Under the pieces are notes generated by a model. That model did not search any database and was not told where the DNA came from. It saw nothing but the letters and a program-made list of their open reading frames with translations. The position numbers were made by a program, and so were the translations under genes. This document shows, one piece after another, positions 1 through 7,162 of a DNA stretch of 8,311 nt (position 1 is its first letter; every line of letters starts with the position of its first letter). This DNA comes from an uncultured Collinsella sp. (GTDB taxonomy: Bacteria; Actinomycetota; Coriobacteriia; Coriobacteriales; Coriobacteriaceae): the NCBI GenBank assembly GCA_900552755.1, contig USAY01000085.1:1-8311 (forward strand). Reading direction: 5' to 3'.

Positions 1-471
1 AACCTGGCGGGCCTGGTCGGCAGCTACCACATCATCTATAACGAGACGCTGCGCGACCGCGTGTGCGCCGTGTCCAACAAGACCCACTACAACGAGATGA
101 ATGTCCTCTCCATGCATGCGCTTATCGGTGCCTACCAGCCGCAGGGCTATGAGTGGGTGGACGAGCTCAATCAGGTGCTTGCCGGCAATATCGAGTACTT
201 CTGCAATTACGTGGACGAGCATTTTGAGGGCGTGTCCTATTCACGTCCGCAGGGCACGTACATGGTGTTTCTGGACTGCACCGAGTGGTGCCGAGAGCAT
301 GGCCGCGATATTCAGTGGTTGCTCGATGAGGGGGCACGCGTGGGCGTGGGGTATCAGGACGGCCGCCCGTTCCACGGACCCTGCCACATTCGCGTGAATC
401 TGGCGCTGCCGCTTTCGCGCGTAAGGGAGGCGTGCGACCGCCTGGACCGCTACGTTTTTAATGCACGGTAA
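1..471 (+). CDS. MalY/PatB-family PLP-dependent C-S lyase / aminotransferase, C-terminal part (5' truncated by window edge)
   Basis: The frame is open from base 1 and gives 156 residues before TAA. The window opens at NLAGL, the segment that in MalY/PatB proteins directly follows the PLP-binding lysine (SKxFNxxGL), so that lysine lies just outside the window. The remainder follows the fold-type I C-terminal layout I recall for E. coli MalY: an xIIxN strand, a helix with xLSxHALIGAY, then QGTYMVFLD, and HIRVNLALP, whose Arg131 (partial numbering) should hold the substrate carboxylate. Members cleave cystathionine or cysteine to pyruvate, ammonia and a thiol, and some also transaminate or act as regulators; the substrate here cannot be told. 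The enzyme should be cytosolic. It is followed by a 144-bp gap and a new promoter, so it is probably not cotranscribed with the next gene. Family call is firm; exact function is not. Confidence 0.88.
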   Translation, partial: NLAGLVGSYHIIYNETLRDRVCAVSNKTHYNEMNVLSMHALIGAYQPQGYEWVDELNQVLAGNIEYFCNYVDEHFEGVSYSRPQGTYMVFLDCTEWCREHGRDIQWLLDEGARVGVGYQDGRPFHGPCHIRVNLALPLSRVREACDRLDRYVFNAR

Positions 472-486
472 GTGAGCACTGCATGC

Positions 487-518
487 GGGGCCTTCTGCCA
501 AGTCGGCTGGAAGGTCCC
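487..518 (+). terminator. possible weak terminator hairpin after the PLP enzyme gene
   Basis: GGGGCCTTCT (487-496) can pair with GGAAGGTCCC (509-518), a 10-bp stem containing two G-U pairs. The loop adds an inner GCC/GGC pairing (497-499 with 505-507), extending the helix. It begins 16 bases past the stop codon, a suitable place for a terminator. However, the 3' side is ACACGGTAAAG with no T-run, so intrinsic termination is not well supported. Confidence 0.35.
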
Positions 519-564
519 ACACGGTAAAGCGCCTGTAACAATTGGGCACTCGTGTGGTTTTGTT

Positions 565-573
565 TGCTATTAT
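565..573 (+). promoter_or_regulatory. candidate extended -10 promoter for the binding-protein/kinase operon
   Basis: TGCTATTAT is an extended -10 element (TGN plus TATTAT, five of six matches to TATAAT) lying about 43 bases before the start codon at 616. The best upstream -35-like hexamer, TTGGGC at 542-547, is 20 bases away, which is too far for a good sigma-70 spacer, so the extended -10 would have to carry the promoter. The surrounding stretch (about 555-598) is markedly AT-richer than the genes on either side. Confidence 0.45.
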
Positions 574-615
574 CTTTAACCATTTAAGTCTGTAAACAGG
601 ATCGTATGGAGCTCG

Positions 616-1485
616 ATGAAAAGATCCCGTCGCTCGGTTGCCATTTCGTTGTTTGTTGCGCTTGCAGTGGCGAGCGTCTTTGTCGTAGCGATAGCTGGCT
701 GCTCCGGGTCGAATGACGGAGCCTCGACGTCTGCATTAGAAGGTCTGGACGCCTCGCAAGTCAAAGACGACGACCTTAAGACGCTCAACGTCGGAAGCGA
801 CCTCTATCCACCGTTTGTGTATACCGACGAGTACGGCGATATCGTTGGCCTGGATGTCGAGATATTGACCGAGGCTTTGGCTCGCATTGGTTACAAGCCA
901 AAATACCAGCTGATCGACTGGGAAAAGAAGAAGGAGCTGCTGGCGAGCGGCGAACTCGATTGTGTCATGGGCAGCTTTAGTATGACGGGTCGCGAAAACG
1001 AATATCGTTGGGCCGGCCCGTACCTTGCGAGCCGCCAGGTGGTCGCGGTCGATCCCCAGAGCGATATCTACACGCTTGCCGATCTTGAGGATAAGATCGT
1101 GGCGGTTCAGTCCACCACCAAGCCCGAGGACATTTTGCTCAATCGCATAAATGAAAACGTTCCGCAGATCAAGGAACTCTACAGCTTTTCGGACGGTTCA
1201 TACCTGAACCCGGCGCTCGTCGAGGGCCTGGTCGACGCTATCGCCGCGCATGAGTCCTCGTTCCTCACCTACGAAAAAGACTATGGTGTGACATATCGCA
1301 TTTTGGATGAGCCGCTGCTAGAGGTCGGTTTGGGCACCGCTTTCGATATCAACGATACGCGTGGCATCGACGTCAAGCTCACTCATGCCTACCAAGAAAT
1401 GCTTGCCGATGGCACCATGGAACGCCTGGTGTCAAAGCACTTCGATGACCCTTCGCCATTTTTGAATATGGAGGGCCTGTCATGA
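616..1485 (+). CDS. Extracellular solute-binding lipoprotein, family 3 (amino-acid type), coupled to a sensor kinase
   Basis: The protein has 289 residues. The N-terminus is a lipoprotein signal: KRSRR, a hydrophobic run to about residue 27, then lipobox IAGC with Cys29 as the lipid site. After a Ser/Asp-rich linker, residues about 55-280 form a periplasmic-binding type II fold of family 3. Typical elements are LNVGSDLYPPFVY, GDIVGLDVEIL, LLASGELDCVMGSFSMTGRE, the hinge-like LADLEDKIVAVQ, and a C-terminal DGTMERLVSKHF. Such proteins bind amino acids or similar small molecules outside the membrane. No permease or ATPase gene is nearby. Its stop overlaps the start of the kinase gene by ATGA, implying fixed co-production. 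I infer that it presents ligand to that kinase rather than feeding a transporter. The start at 616 has GGAG at 608-611, a short 4-base spacing; an ATG at 606 is out of frame. The ligand is unknown. Confidence 0.9.
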   Translation: MKRSRRSVAISLFVALAVASVFVVAIAGCSGSNDGASTSALEGLDASQVKDDDLKTLNVGSDLYPPFVYTDEYGDIVGLDVEILTEALARIGYKPKYQLIDWEKKKELLASGELDCVMGSFSMTGRENEYRWAGPYLASRQVVAVDPQSDIYTLADLEDKIVAVQSTTKPEDILLNRINENVPQIKELYSFSDGSYLNPALVEGLVDAIAAHESSFLTYEKDYGVTYRILDEPLLEVGLGTAFDINDTRGIDVKLTHAYQEMLADGTMERLVSKHFDDPSPFLNMEGLS

Positions 1486-3674
1486 TCGATGCGCCCGACC
1501 ACGCTGCTCAGGAGCGGGGCAATCGTTCGGCAGGGGCATGGCTCCTTGTCGCTCTGCTGGGGATAGCGCTCTCGGTTGTTGCCGGCATGATGAGCTACGA
1601 TTACACGACGGCCCAAGCCGAGCAGCGCTTTGCCGACGTTGTCGATTACGTGGCGACGCAGAGCCTTTCCTACGATGCATTCAACAGCGCCTATACGACC
1701 AAAAACCTGATTCGCGTTATGGAGATCGCCGGAGAGGCTGCCCGCGATATGGAGCGCGACGGTTCGGTGGATAACGCCATGCTGGAGCAATACGCCGACC
1801 AGTTCAACGTGAGCGCGCTGATCGTGACGGACGCATCGGGCAATTTGGTGTCCGAGTCCTCGACGGGCGATGTGGACTACGGGTCGCTCGCTACGTATCT
1901 CAAAGAATCACCCGTGCTTGAGGTGGCAACTCATCCGCTTAAGTCCTATACCGCCCGCATCACGCTTGCGGATGATTCGGTCGCAGACATTGGCTGCGTG
2001 ACTCGGCAGGATGGCGAGGGCATCGTTATCGCGGTAAGGCATCAGAGCGCGAAAGCGGTTGCAAGCAATACACTCAAACTGCAGAGCTTGCTTGATGGCT
2101 ATGAAACCATCGATAGCGGCAATATCGTGATCGAAAGCGACGGCAAGGTCGTTGCGACCAATGCCGTTGAACCCACCGTATTGGGCGTGTTCGATCTGCC
2201 TGCGACGGATGTCTTTATTGTCGACGGTATTAAGGATCGATGCCTGGCTGGTAAGGTCAGATTGGTTAACGCCGACGGCGAGTGGTATTTGGGCACATTT
2301 GGAAAAGCGCACAAATTCTATGTGTACACCTATGCCTCGGCGCAGCGCTACTTTGAGGTCGCCGCGGCTGTTGCCGCCGGCGTGCTGGTACTCTACGGCG
2401 GTGTTATAGCCGCTGTTGTGACGGTGCGTCGCCGCGCTGATCGTCGACGTTTGACGGGCTTGCTGCAGCAGGAGCGCGACTATGGCGACAAGCTGGCAAA
2501 GGCGGCGCGTGAGGCCTCGTCTGCCAACTCGGCAAAGACGGAGTTTCTGCGTCGCATGAGCCACGATCTGCGCACGCCCATCAACGGCATTCGCGGCATG
2601 GTCGAGGTTGGCGATGCCAATGCGGACGATCTGCAAAAGCAGACTGAGTGCCGCTCAAAAATCTGGACGGCATCGGGACTGCTGCTCGACCTTGCCAACG
2701 AGGCGCTCGATATGAGTCGCCTGGAGAGCGGGCAGGTCGACCTGAACCTCGTGCCCATAAATTTGGTGGCCCTCAACTGTGAAGTGCGCGATATTCTGGA
2801 GCGCCAGGCCGAGGAGCGTCTGGTGACAATTATCTCCGACCAGCAGACGCTTAATCATCCCTATGCGCGGGTGAGCGTGACGCACCTCAAGCGTTTGTTG
2901 CTCAATATTGCCGGCAATGCCGTCAAGTACAACCGCCAGGGCGGCTATGTCCGCCTGGTGTGCCGCGAGGTGGAGCCAGCGGATGGCGTCCCCGTCTATG
3001 AATACACGATCGCCGACAACGGTATTGGCATGAGCGATGAGTTCCAAAAGCACCTCTACGAGCCGTTTTGCCGCGAGGAGCAGCAGGTGGAAGGCGCTTC
3101 GTCGGGAACTGGCCTGGGCGCGCCTATCGCAAAACAGCTGGTCGAGCTTATGGGCGGAACCATGAGCTTTACGAGTGTCTTGGGGCAGGGGACGACGTTT
3201 ACCATTCGCCTGCCGTTCGAGAAGTGCGACCGCTCCGAGAGTCCTCAGGCAGTTCGCGTGGATGGGGGCGATGGCGATGCGCTCCAGGGCTTGCGCGTTT
3301 TGCTCGTAGAGGATAACGATCTGAATGCCGAGATCGCGCAGTTTACGCTCAGCCGTGCCGGTGCCATCGTGACGCATGCTAAGGATGGTGAGTCTGCCGT
3401 CGAGATGTTTACCGCGAGCGCACCGCACGAGTACGACGTGGTGTTGATGGACATCATGATGCCTGGCATCGATGGCCTTGAGGCCACGCGCCAGATTCGA
3501 GCACTCGATCGCGAGGATGCCGCGACCACGCCGATTATCGCCGTGAGCGCCAACGCCTTTGCCGACGACCGCAGGCTTTCGCGTGAGGCGGGCATGGACG
3601 CGCACCTGAGCAAACCTGTGAGCTCGCAGGAGCTCGTCGAGGCGCTAGCGCACATAGCCGCCGATGCTTCATAA
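1482..3674 (+). CDS. Hybrid sensor histidine kinase with receiver domain (Cache-like sensor - HisKA - HATPase - REC)
   Basis: The protein has 730 residues in the membrane. TM1 is about 19-38, followed by an extracytoplasmic region 40-289 and TM2 about 292-315. The outer region has two PAS-like stretches, around SALIVTDASGNLVSES and GNIVIESDGKVVATN, suggesting a double Cache fold (inference). A charged coiled linker leads to HisKA with SHDLRTPINGI, phospho-acceptor His361. The ATPase part shows N-box Asn479 (GNAVKYN), DNGIGM with Asp512, F-box YEPF, and G2 GTGLGAPI at 542-549, with Ala where Leu is usual. The receiver has Glu610/Asp611, phospho-acceptor Asp657 (VLMDIMMPG), Ser689 and Lys711. 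There is no Hpt or DNA-binding domain, so an external Hpt and regulator are needed. The gene starts inside the stop codon of the binding-protein gene (ATGA at 1482-1485). Its catalytic half resembles that of the convergent kinase at 4266-7070. Confidence 0.93.
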   Translation: MIDAPDHAAQERGNRSAGAWLLVALLGIALSVVAGMMSYDYTTAQAEQRFADVVDYVATQSLSYDAFNSAYTTKNLIRVMEIAGEAARDMERDGSVDNAMLEQYADQFNVSALIVTDASGNLVSESSTGDVDYGSLATYLKESPVLEVATHPLKSYTARITLADDSVADIGCVTRQDGEGIVIAVRHQSAKAVASNTLKLQSLLDGYETIDSGNIVIESDGKVVATNAVEPTVLGVFDLPATDVFIVDGIKDRCLAGKVRLVNADGEWYLGTFGKAHKFYVYTYASAQRYFEVAAAVAAGVLVLYGGVIAAVVTVRRRADRRRLTGLLQQERDYGDKLAKAAREASSANSAKTEFLRRMSHDLRTPINGIRGMVEVGDANADDLQKQTECRSKIWTASGLLLDLANEALDMSRLESGQVDLNLVPINLVALNCEVRDILERQAEERLVTIISDQQTLNHPYARVSVTHLKRLLLNIAGNAVKYNRQGGYVRLVCREVEPADGVPVYEYTIADNGIGMSDEFQKHLYEPFCREEQQVEGASSGTGLGAPIAKQLVELMGGTMSFTSVLGQGTTFTIRLPFEKCDRSESPQAVRVDGGDGDALQGLRVLLVEDNDLNAEIAQFTLSRAGAIVTHAKDGESAVEMFTASAPHEYDVVLMDIMMPGIDGLEATRQIRALDREDAATTPIIAVSANAFADDRRLSREAGMDAHLSKPVSSQELVEALAHIAADAS

Positions 3675-3676
3675 GC

Positions 3677-3723
3677 ATATGGCCCGGTTCCAAGGTGGGT
3701 TGGAACCGGGCCATATTGTTATT
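3677..3723 (+). terminator. Strong intrinsic terminator between convergent operons
   Basis: A perfect 17-bp stem (3677-3693 with 3700-3716, core GGCCCGGTTCC/GGAACCGGGCC) closes a 6-base loop GGTGGG. It is followed by TTGTTATT, a moderately T-rich tail for the + strand kinase operon, whose stop is only 2 bases before the stem. Read from the other strand, the tail is GCTTAT, less T-rich. It may still help end the - strand operon, whose last stop codon is at 3744, so it could act in both directions. Confidence 0.88.
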
Positions 3724-3743
3724 GATGAGGCCTGCTGAGGGGC

Positions 3744-4223
3744 TTACTTTTCTTGAATCTGCTTGCCGCAAAGATGCTCAATCGAAATCTCGTAGAGCTG
3801 GACGCCCTTGATGTCTTTGGCGATTTCCTCTTCGACTTCTTCGGCAGAAGGGTAGTACTTAAGGGCGAACTGGCGGACTTTGTCCTCGATAAACGCGGGG
3901 GTGTCATTCGCCAGGCGACAACGGCCAAAGACGACGGTGCTCATAACGTAGGGAGCCCAGTCACCGTCCTGGTACCACTCGTTGCCGTATACGGTAAAGC
4001 AGACCTTGTCATCGCGCTTGAGTGCGTCGACCTTGTGGCCGGCTTTGGCGCCATGGAAATAGATCTTGTCGTGCTCGGCGTCAAAGAAGTAGTTGACGGG
4101 AATGGCGTACGGGTAGCCATCGTCGCCGTTGACGGCAAAGACGCCGCGCTTGCAGGTAGCGAGCAGTTCGCGCGCTTCCTCGTCAGTGATGGCGCGTTTC
4201 TTTCGACGTAAGGGCCTAAACAT
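3744..4223 (-). CDS. FMN-binding, NimA-like pyridoxamine 5'-phosphate oxidase-family protein
   Basis: The protein has 159 residues from ATG at 4223. AAAGGAA lies 7 bases upstream of that ATG. A longer reading from GTG at 4262 lacks a ribosome site and would almost touch the upstream gene's stop. After a basic N-terminus (FRPLRRKKR), the split-barrel flavin fold is recognised by GVFAVNGDDGYPYAIPVNYFF, then DKIYFHGAKAGHKVDAL (His57, Gly62, His63, Lys64) and VCFTVYG. This pattern fits the NimA / Pyridox_ox_2 group, small cytosolic flavoproteins that usually reduce substrates such as nitro compounds. True PdxH activity is unlikely. The acidic helix EEVEEEIAKDI and a short tail follow. It sits 42 bases behind the fused-sensor kinase, so it is probably cotranscribed. 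A role in the kinase pathway is only guessed from position; the substrate is unknown. Confidence 0.87.
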   Translation of the reverse strand: MFRPLRRKKRAITDEEARELLATCKRGVFAVNGDDGYPYAIPVNYFFDAEHDKIYFHGAKAGHKVDALKRDDKVCFTVYGNEWYQDGDWAPYVMSTVVFGRCRLANDTPAFIEDKVRQFALKYYPSAEEVEEEIAKDIKGVQLYEISIEHLCGKQIQEK

Positions 4224-4264
4224 CGTTGGCTTCCTTTCTGGTCGTGCGTGGTGGTTGAGCACAA

Positions 4265-4287
4265 ACTATAGCGAAACGGATCCGTTT
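4265..4287 (-). promoter_or_regulatory. Perfect 14-bp palindrome next to a -10-like hexamer at the end of the fused kinase gene
   Basis: AAACGGATCCGTTT (4274-4287) is a perfect dyad within the last codons of the kinase gene. On the - strand it is followed, 3 bases later, by TATAGT (4265-4270), five of six matches to a -10 box. This lies about 42 bases before the start of the flavoprotein gene. No convincing -35 hexamer is visible. It could be an operator in an internal promoter for the flavoprotein gene, or a chance result of the codons AAC GGA TCC GTT. Confidence 0.3.
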
Positions 4288-7070
4288 TTCTTGATGCGGG
4301 CGAGTATGTTTTTGAGCTTGTTAAAGTCGAGCGGTTTGGACAGATGGGCGTTCATGCCGGCGTCGTGTGCCGCCTTGGCGTCCTCGGCAAAGGCATTGGC
4401 GGTGAGCGCGATGATGGGGATATCGGCTGCATCGACCTTCTCGCTCAGACGAATCGCGCGGGTTGCCTCGTAGCCGTCCATGTCCGGCATCAAAATGTCC
4501 ATCAGGATCGCATCGAAGCTGCCGGCGGGATGCGACAGGTACAGATCGACGACCTCGTTGCCGTTGGCGGCGCGGGTGACCACGACGCCCTCGGATTCTA
4601 GCAGCGCCTGGGCAATCTCGGCATTCAATTCGTTATCCTCGGCGAGCAGCACGTTCATGTTGGCGAGCGAGCAGTCGAGCGCCCTCTCGACCGTATCCGT
4701 CCGTGCCTGGGGGTTCTTGTCGATATCGAGCGGAATCTCCACGTAGAACGAAGTACCCACATGGAGCTCACTGGTGACTTCGATGGTGCCGCCCATCAGT
4801 TCAATAAGCGACTTGACGATTGGCATGCCCATGCCGGTTCCTTGGAACTTGCTGCGCGCATCGTTACCTTCTTGGGCAAACGGCTCATAGATATGCTTTA
4901 AAAACTTGGGAGTCATGCCAATGCCGGTATCCGAAACGCTAAAGCAAAAGAGCGCGCGCCCGTCATCGAGTGGCCTGGTCTTTGAACTAAAGGTGACGGA
5001 GCCGCCGTGCTTGTTGTACTTAATGCTGTTGTCTAACAGGTTGATCATGATCTGTCGGATATGGGTGGGACTGCCGATCATGTATGGCCCCGTGGCGTAC
5101 GGCAGACTATTGTCCTGCATGGTGATGCCGTTACTGGACGCGCGGAGCTTGCACAGAACCAGCGTATTGTCACAGAGTTCTTTGAGGTTAAAAGGCGCAT
5201 GCTCCAGTGTTGGCTTGCGGTCTTCGATTTTGCCCATCTCGAGGATGTCGTTGATCAGCGAGAGCAGGTGATTGGCGGCAACGCGCGCCTTGGCACGGCT
5301 CTCGCGGGCGACCTTGATATCGCCTTCCTTCAATTCCTCAATCTCGATAAGGCCCAGGATACCGTTGAGCGGCGTACGGATGTCGTGGCTCATGCGCGTG
5401 AGGAATGCCGTCTTAGCGGCGTTGGCAGCGTCGGCTTTTTTGCGCTCGGTTCGAGCGCGCACGAGCGCCCAGATGAGCAGGACGATGCCGACCGACAACA
5501 TACCGATGAGGGTAGCTGCAATGGCGGTGCGGTTGCGAAAAAGGAATTGAAGCGTGTCTGATTCCTGGGTCGTGTACGACGTGGATGAGTAATTGCTTGC
5601 GGAGAGCGATTCTCCGGCATTGATGATGCCCTTGTTGATGATTCCCAGCAGTTCGGGCTTGCCGCGCGACATCAAGCACGCGAGGTCACAGGTGTCAGGG
5701 AGCTCGACCGTCTCGCAGTCCTCGAGATCATAACGGTCACCGATGGTTTTTACGCGTGAACTGGGAGCGACGATGCAGCGCGCCGTTCCCTTCCTGAGGG
5801 CGTCGAACGCTTCATCGTCGGATTGGTATTCGGTTACGGTCGCTGTGGGGAATAGACTTTCAAGTGCATTTCGGTTGACAAACGATGATTTGGTACAGGC
5901 GATGTTCTGAAGGTCTTTTTTCAGGTTACTGCCGGTGTGGATGGCGGTGAGGGACATGGTCCCCAACGATACCGACTGCACAACGCCTGATTGCTCGGCA
6001 AACCAGTAATCTCGGTATGCCGGCAGCGCAACGTCTATGCTTCCCTCTGACAGGGCCTTTGACATCATCTTGTAGCTATCAAAGGCGACGGTTTTGACCG
6101 TAATGCCAAATTTATCGTGTAGCGTCGTCGCAAGCGATGCGAGCGAGCCTTCCATTTTGCCGTCTTCGTCTTCGTTGCAGTAGGGGAGTTTGCCCGTAAT
6201 GTAGCCGAGCGTGATGGTGTTGTTGTTTGCTTTGAGCCAGGAACATTCGGGGCCGTTGAGCGATGATGAACCGCTGTTTTGGGCCGAGTAGTGAAATTTG
6301 ACTTCGTCGTTATAGCGTGGGTTGACGCGGGCGATTGCTGTCATGGCGGCATTGATGTCGTCCATCAGGTCGGGGCGGCTTTTGGGGACGGCAAAATAGT
6401 AGTCGCTCGACCCAATGTAGAACATGGGGGAGGCACTGGGCGACGAGGTCGTGTCGTTCATGATGACGGCATCGACCTCGCCGTTTGCCAGCGCATCAAA
6501 GAGAACGGAGTTTCCGTCATACTCCTTGTATGTGCAGGCGATTCCTTCGTTGGCGAGCCATTGCTGGCCAACGAAGGTTTGCATAACGCCGGGGTTGCAG
6601 CCGATGGTAAGGCCTTGGAGCGCTCGGGGGTCACCCTTGGCCAGATCGTCGCGCTCGGGCCTGGCATAGATGTAGTAGCGCTCGGTGCCCTCAGGGTTCG
6701 AGGAAAAGAGCAGTTTTTGGGCGCGTTCTTCGGAGTAGGAGATGTTTGGCATGAGGTCAATCTCGCCGGCTTCGAGCTTCTCCATAAGCTCGGTGAAGGT
6801 GCCGGAGACGTATTCGTACTGCCAGCCGGGTGTGTAGTACGAGAGGGTCTGGAGGTACTCGTAACCCCATCCCGAGAGACGCTCGCCGGGGGTGCCGTCC
6901 TGGAAGCCCTCGTTGTTGACGAGCCAACCAACGCGGACCGTTTTGACCTGCTGACTAGAGTCATCGGCAAAAGCCTGGACAGGCGCGATGGAATTCAGCA
7001 CGGCAAGCGCGGCAAGCGCGACGGCCAGGGTGCGATATATAACTGAACGAAGGACAGCGGAAGCTCTCAC
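4266..7070 (-). CDS. EvgS/BvgS-like hybrid sensor histidine kinase with two fused solute-binding domains
   Basis: The protein has 934 residues from GTG at 7070, preceded by AGGA with 6-base spacing; a TTG two codons earlier abuts that site and is less likely. A signal sequence ends near QAFA (about residue 35). Two type II binding-protein domains follow, about 43-265 (VRVGWLVNNEGF, LEAGEIDLMPNISYSEERA) and 278-500 (ITLGYITGKLPYCNEDEDG, LSEGSIDVALPAYRDYW). A single TM is about 515-537, then a short coiled linker with no PAS. HisKA has SHDIRTPLNGI (His562). The ATPase has Asn681, DTGIGM (Asp714) and GTGMGMPI. The receiver has Glu811/Asp812, phospho-acceptor Asp858 (ILMDILMPD), Thr890 and Lys912. 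Unlike EvgS and BvgS there is no Hpt domain. Small ligands caught by the outer domains should control autophosphorylation and relay to the receiver. The flavoprotein gene follows 42 bases later; ligand and output partner are unknown. Confidence 0.93.
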   Translation of the reverse strand: MRASAVLRSVIYRTLAVALAALAVLNSIAPVQAFADDSSQQVKTVRVGWLVNNEGFQDGTPGERLSGWGYEYLQTLSYYTPGWQYEYVSGTFTELMEKLEAGEIDLMPNISYSEERAQKLLFSSNPEGTERYYIYARPERDDLAKGDPRALQGLTIGCNPGVMQTFVGQQWLANEGIACTYKEYDGNSVLFDALANGEVDAVIMNDTTSSPSASPMFYIGSSDYYFAVPKSRPDLMDDINAAMTAIARVNPRYNDEVKFHYSAQNSGSSSLNGPECSWLKANNNTITLGYITGKLPYCNEDEDGKMEGSLASLATTLHDKFGITVKTVAFDSYKMMSKALSEGSIDVALPAYRDYWFAEQSGVVQSVSLGTMSLTAIHTGSNLKKDLQNIACTKSSFVNRNALESLFPTATVTEYQSDDEAFDALRKGTARCIVAPSSRVKTIGDRYDLEDCETVELPDTCDLACLMSRGKPELLGIINKGIINAGESLSASNYSSTSYTTQESDTLQFLFRNRTAIAATLIGMLSVGIVLLIWALVRARTERKKADAANAAKTAFLTRMSHDIRTPLNGILGLIEIEELKEGDIKVARESRAKARVAANHLLSLINDILEMGKIEDRKPTLEHAPFNLKELCDNTLVLCKLRASSNGITMQDNSLPYATGPYMIGSPTHIRQIMINLLDNSIKYNKHGGSVTFSSKTRPLDDGRALFCFSVSDTGIGMTPKFLKHIYEPFAQEGNDARSKFQGTGMGMPIVKSLIELMGGTIEVTSELHVGTSFYVEIPLDIDKNPQARTDTVERALDCSLANMNVLLAEDNELNAEIAQALLESEGVVVTRAANGNEVVDLYLSHPAGSFDAILMDILMPDMDGYEATRAIRLSEKVDAADIPIIALTANAFAEDAKAAHDAGMNAHLSKPLDFNKLKNILARIKKNGSVSL

Positions 7071-7104
7071 ATGCAATCCTAACGAATCGAGACATTACCG
7101 CATA

Positions 7105-7113
7105 AAGATACCA
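7105..7113 (-). promoter_or_regulatory. Tentative extended -10 promoter for the fused kinase operon
   Basis: On the - strand TGGTATCTT reads as TGN plus TATCTT (four of six matches to TATAAT) about 35 bases before the GTG start. I see no good -35 hexamer at 16-18 bases. It is offered only because it is the best candidate in the gap between the start codon and the repeat cluster. Confidence 0.27.
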
Positions 7114-7162
7114 GCTCAGCCTGCCCAGTCGGCAGCTGTACCGCTAAACGCTCCCGCCCGGC

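Noticed and set aside
1908..2636. 242-codon - strand open frame
   Set aside because: It is antisense to the sensor and second membrane segment of the coupled kinase, with no plausible ribosome site or domain.
2655..3605. 316-codon open frame on the - strand
   Set aside because: It lies wholly antisense to the kinase/receiver region, whose motifs are unmistakable, and its translation is His/Ala/Arg-rich without a recognisable fold. It is a high-GC shadow.
4224..4262. N-terminal extension of the flavoprotein starting at GTG 4262
   Set aside because: No ribosome site precedes it, it nearly touches the kinase stop, and a well-placed AAAGGAA supports ATG 4223.
6279..7046. 255-codon + strand open frame
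   Set aside because: It is antisense to the binding-protein domains and signal sequence of the fused kinase. The translation is Gly/Val-rich with no domain pattern.
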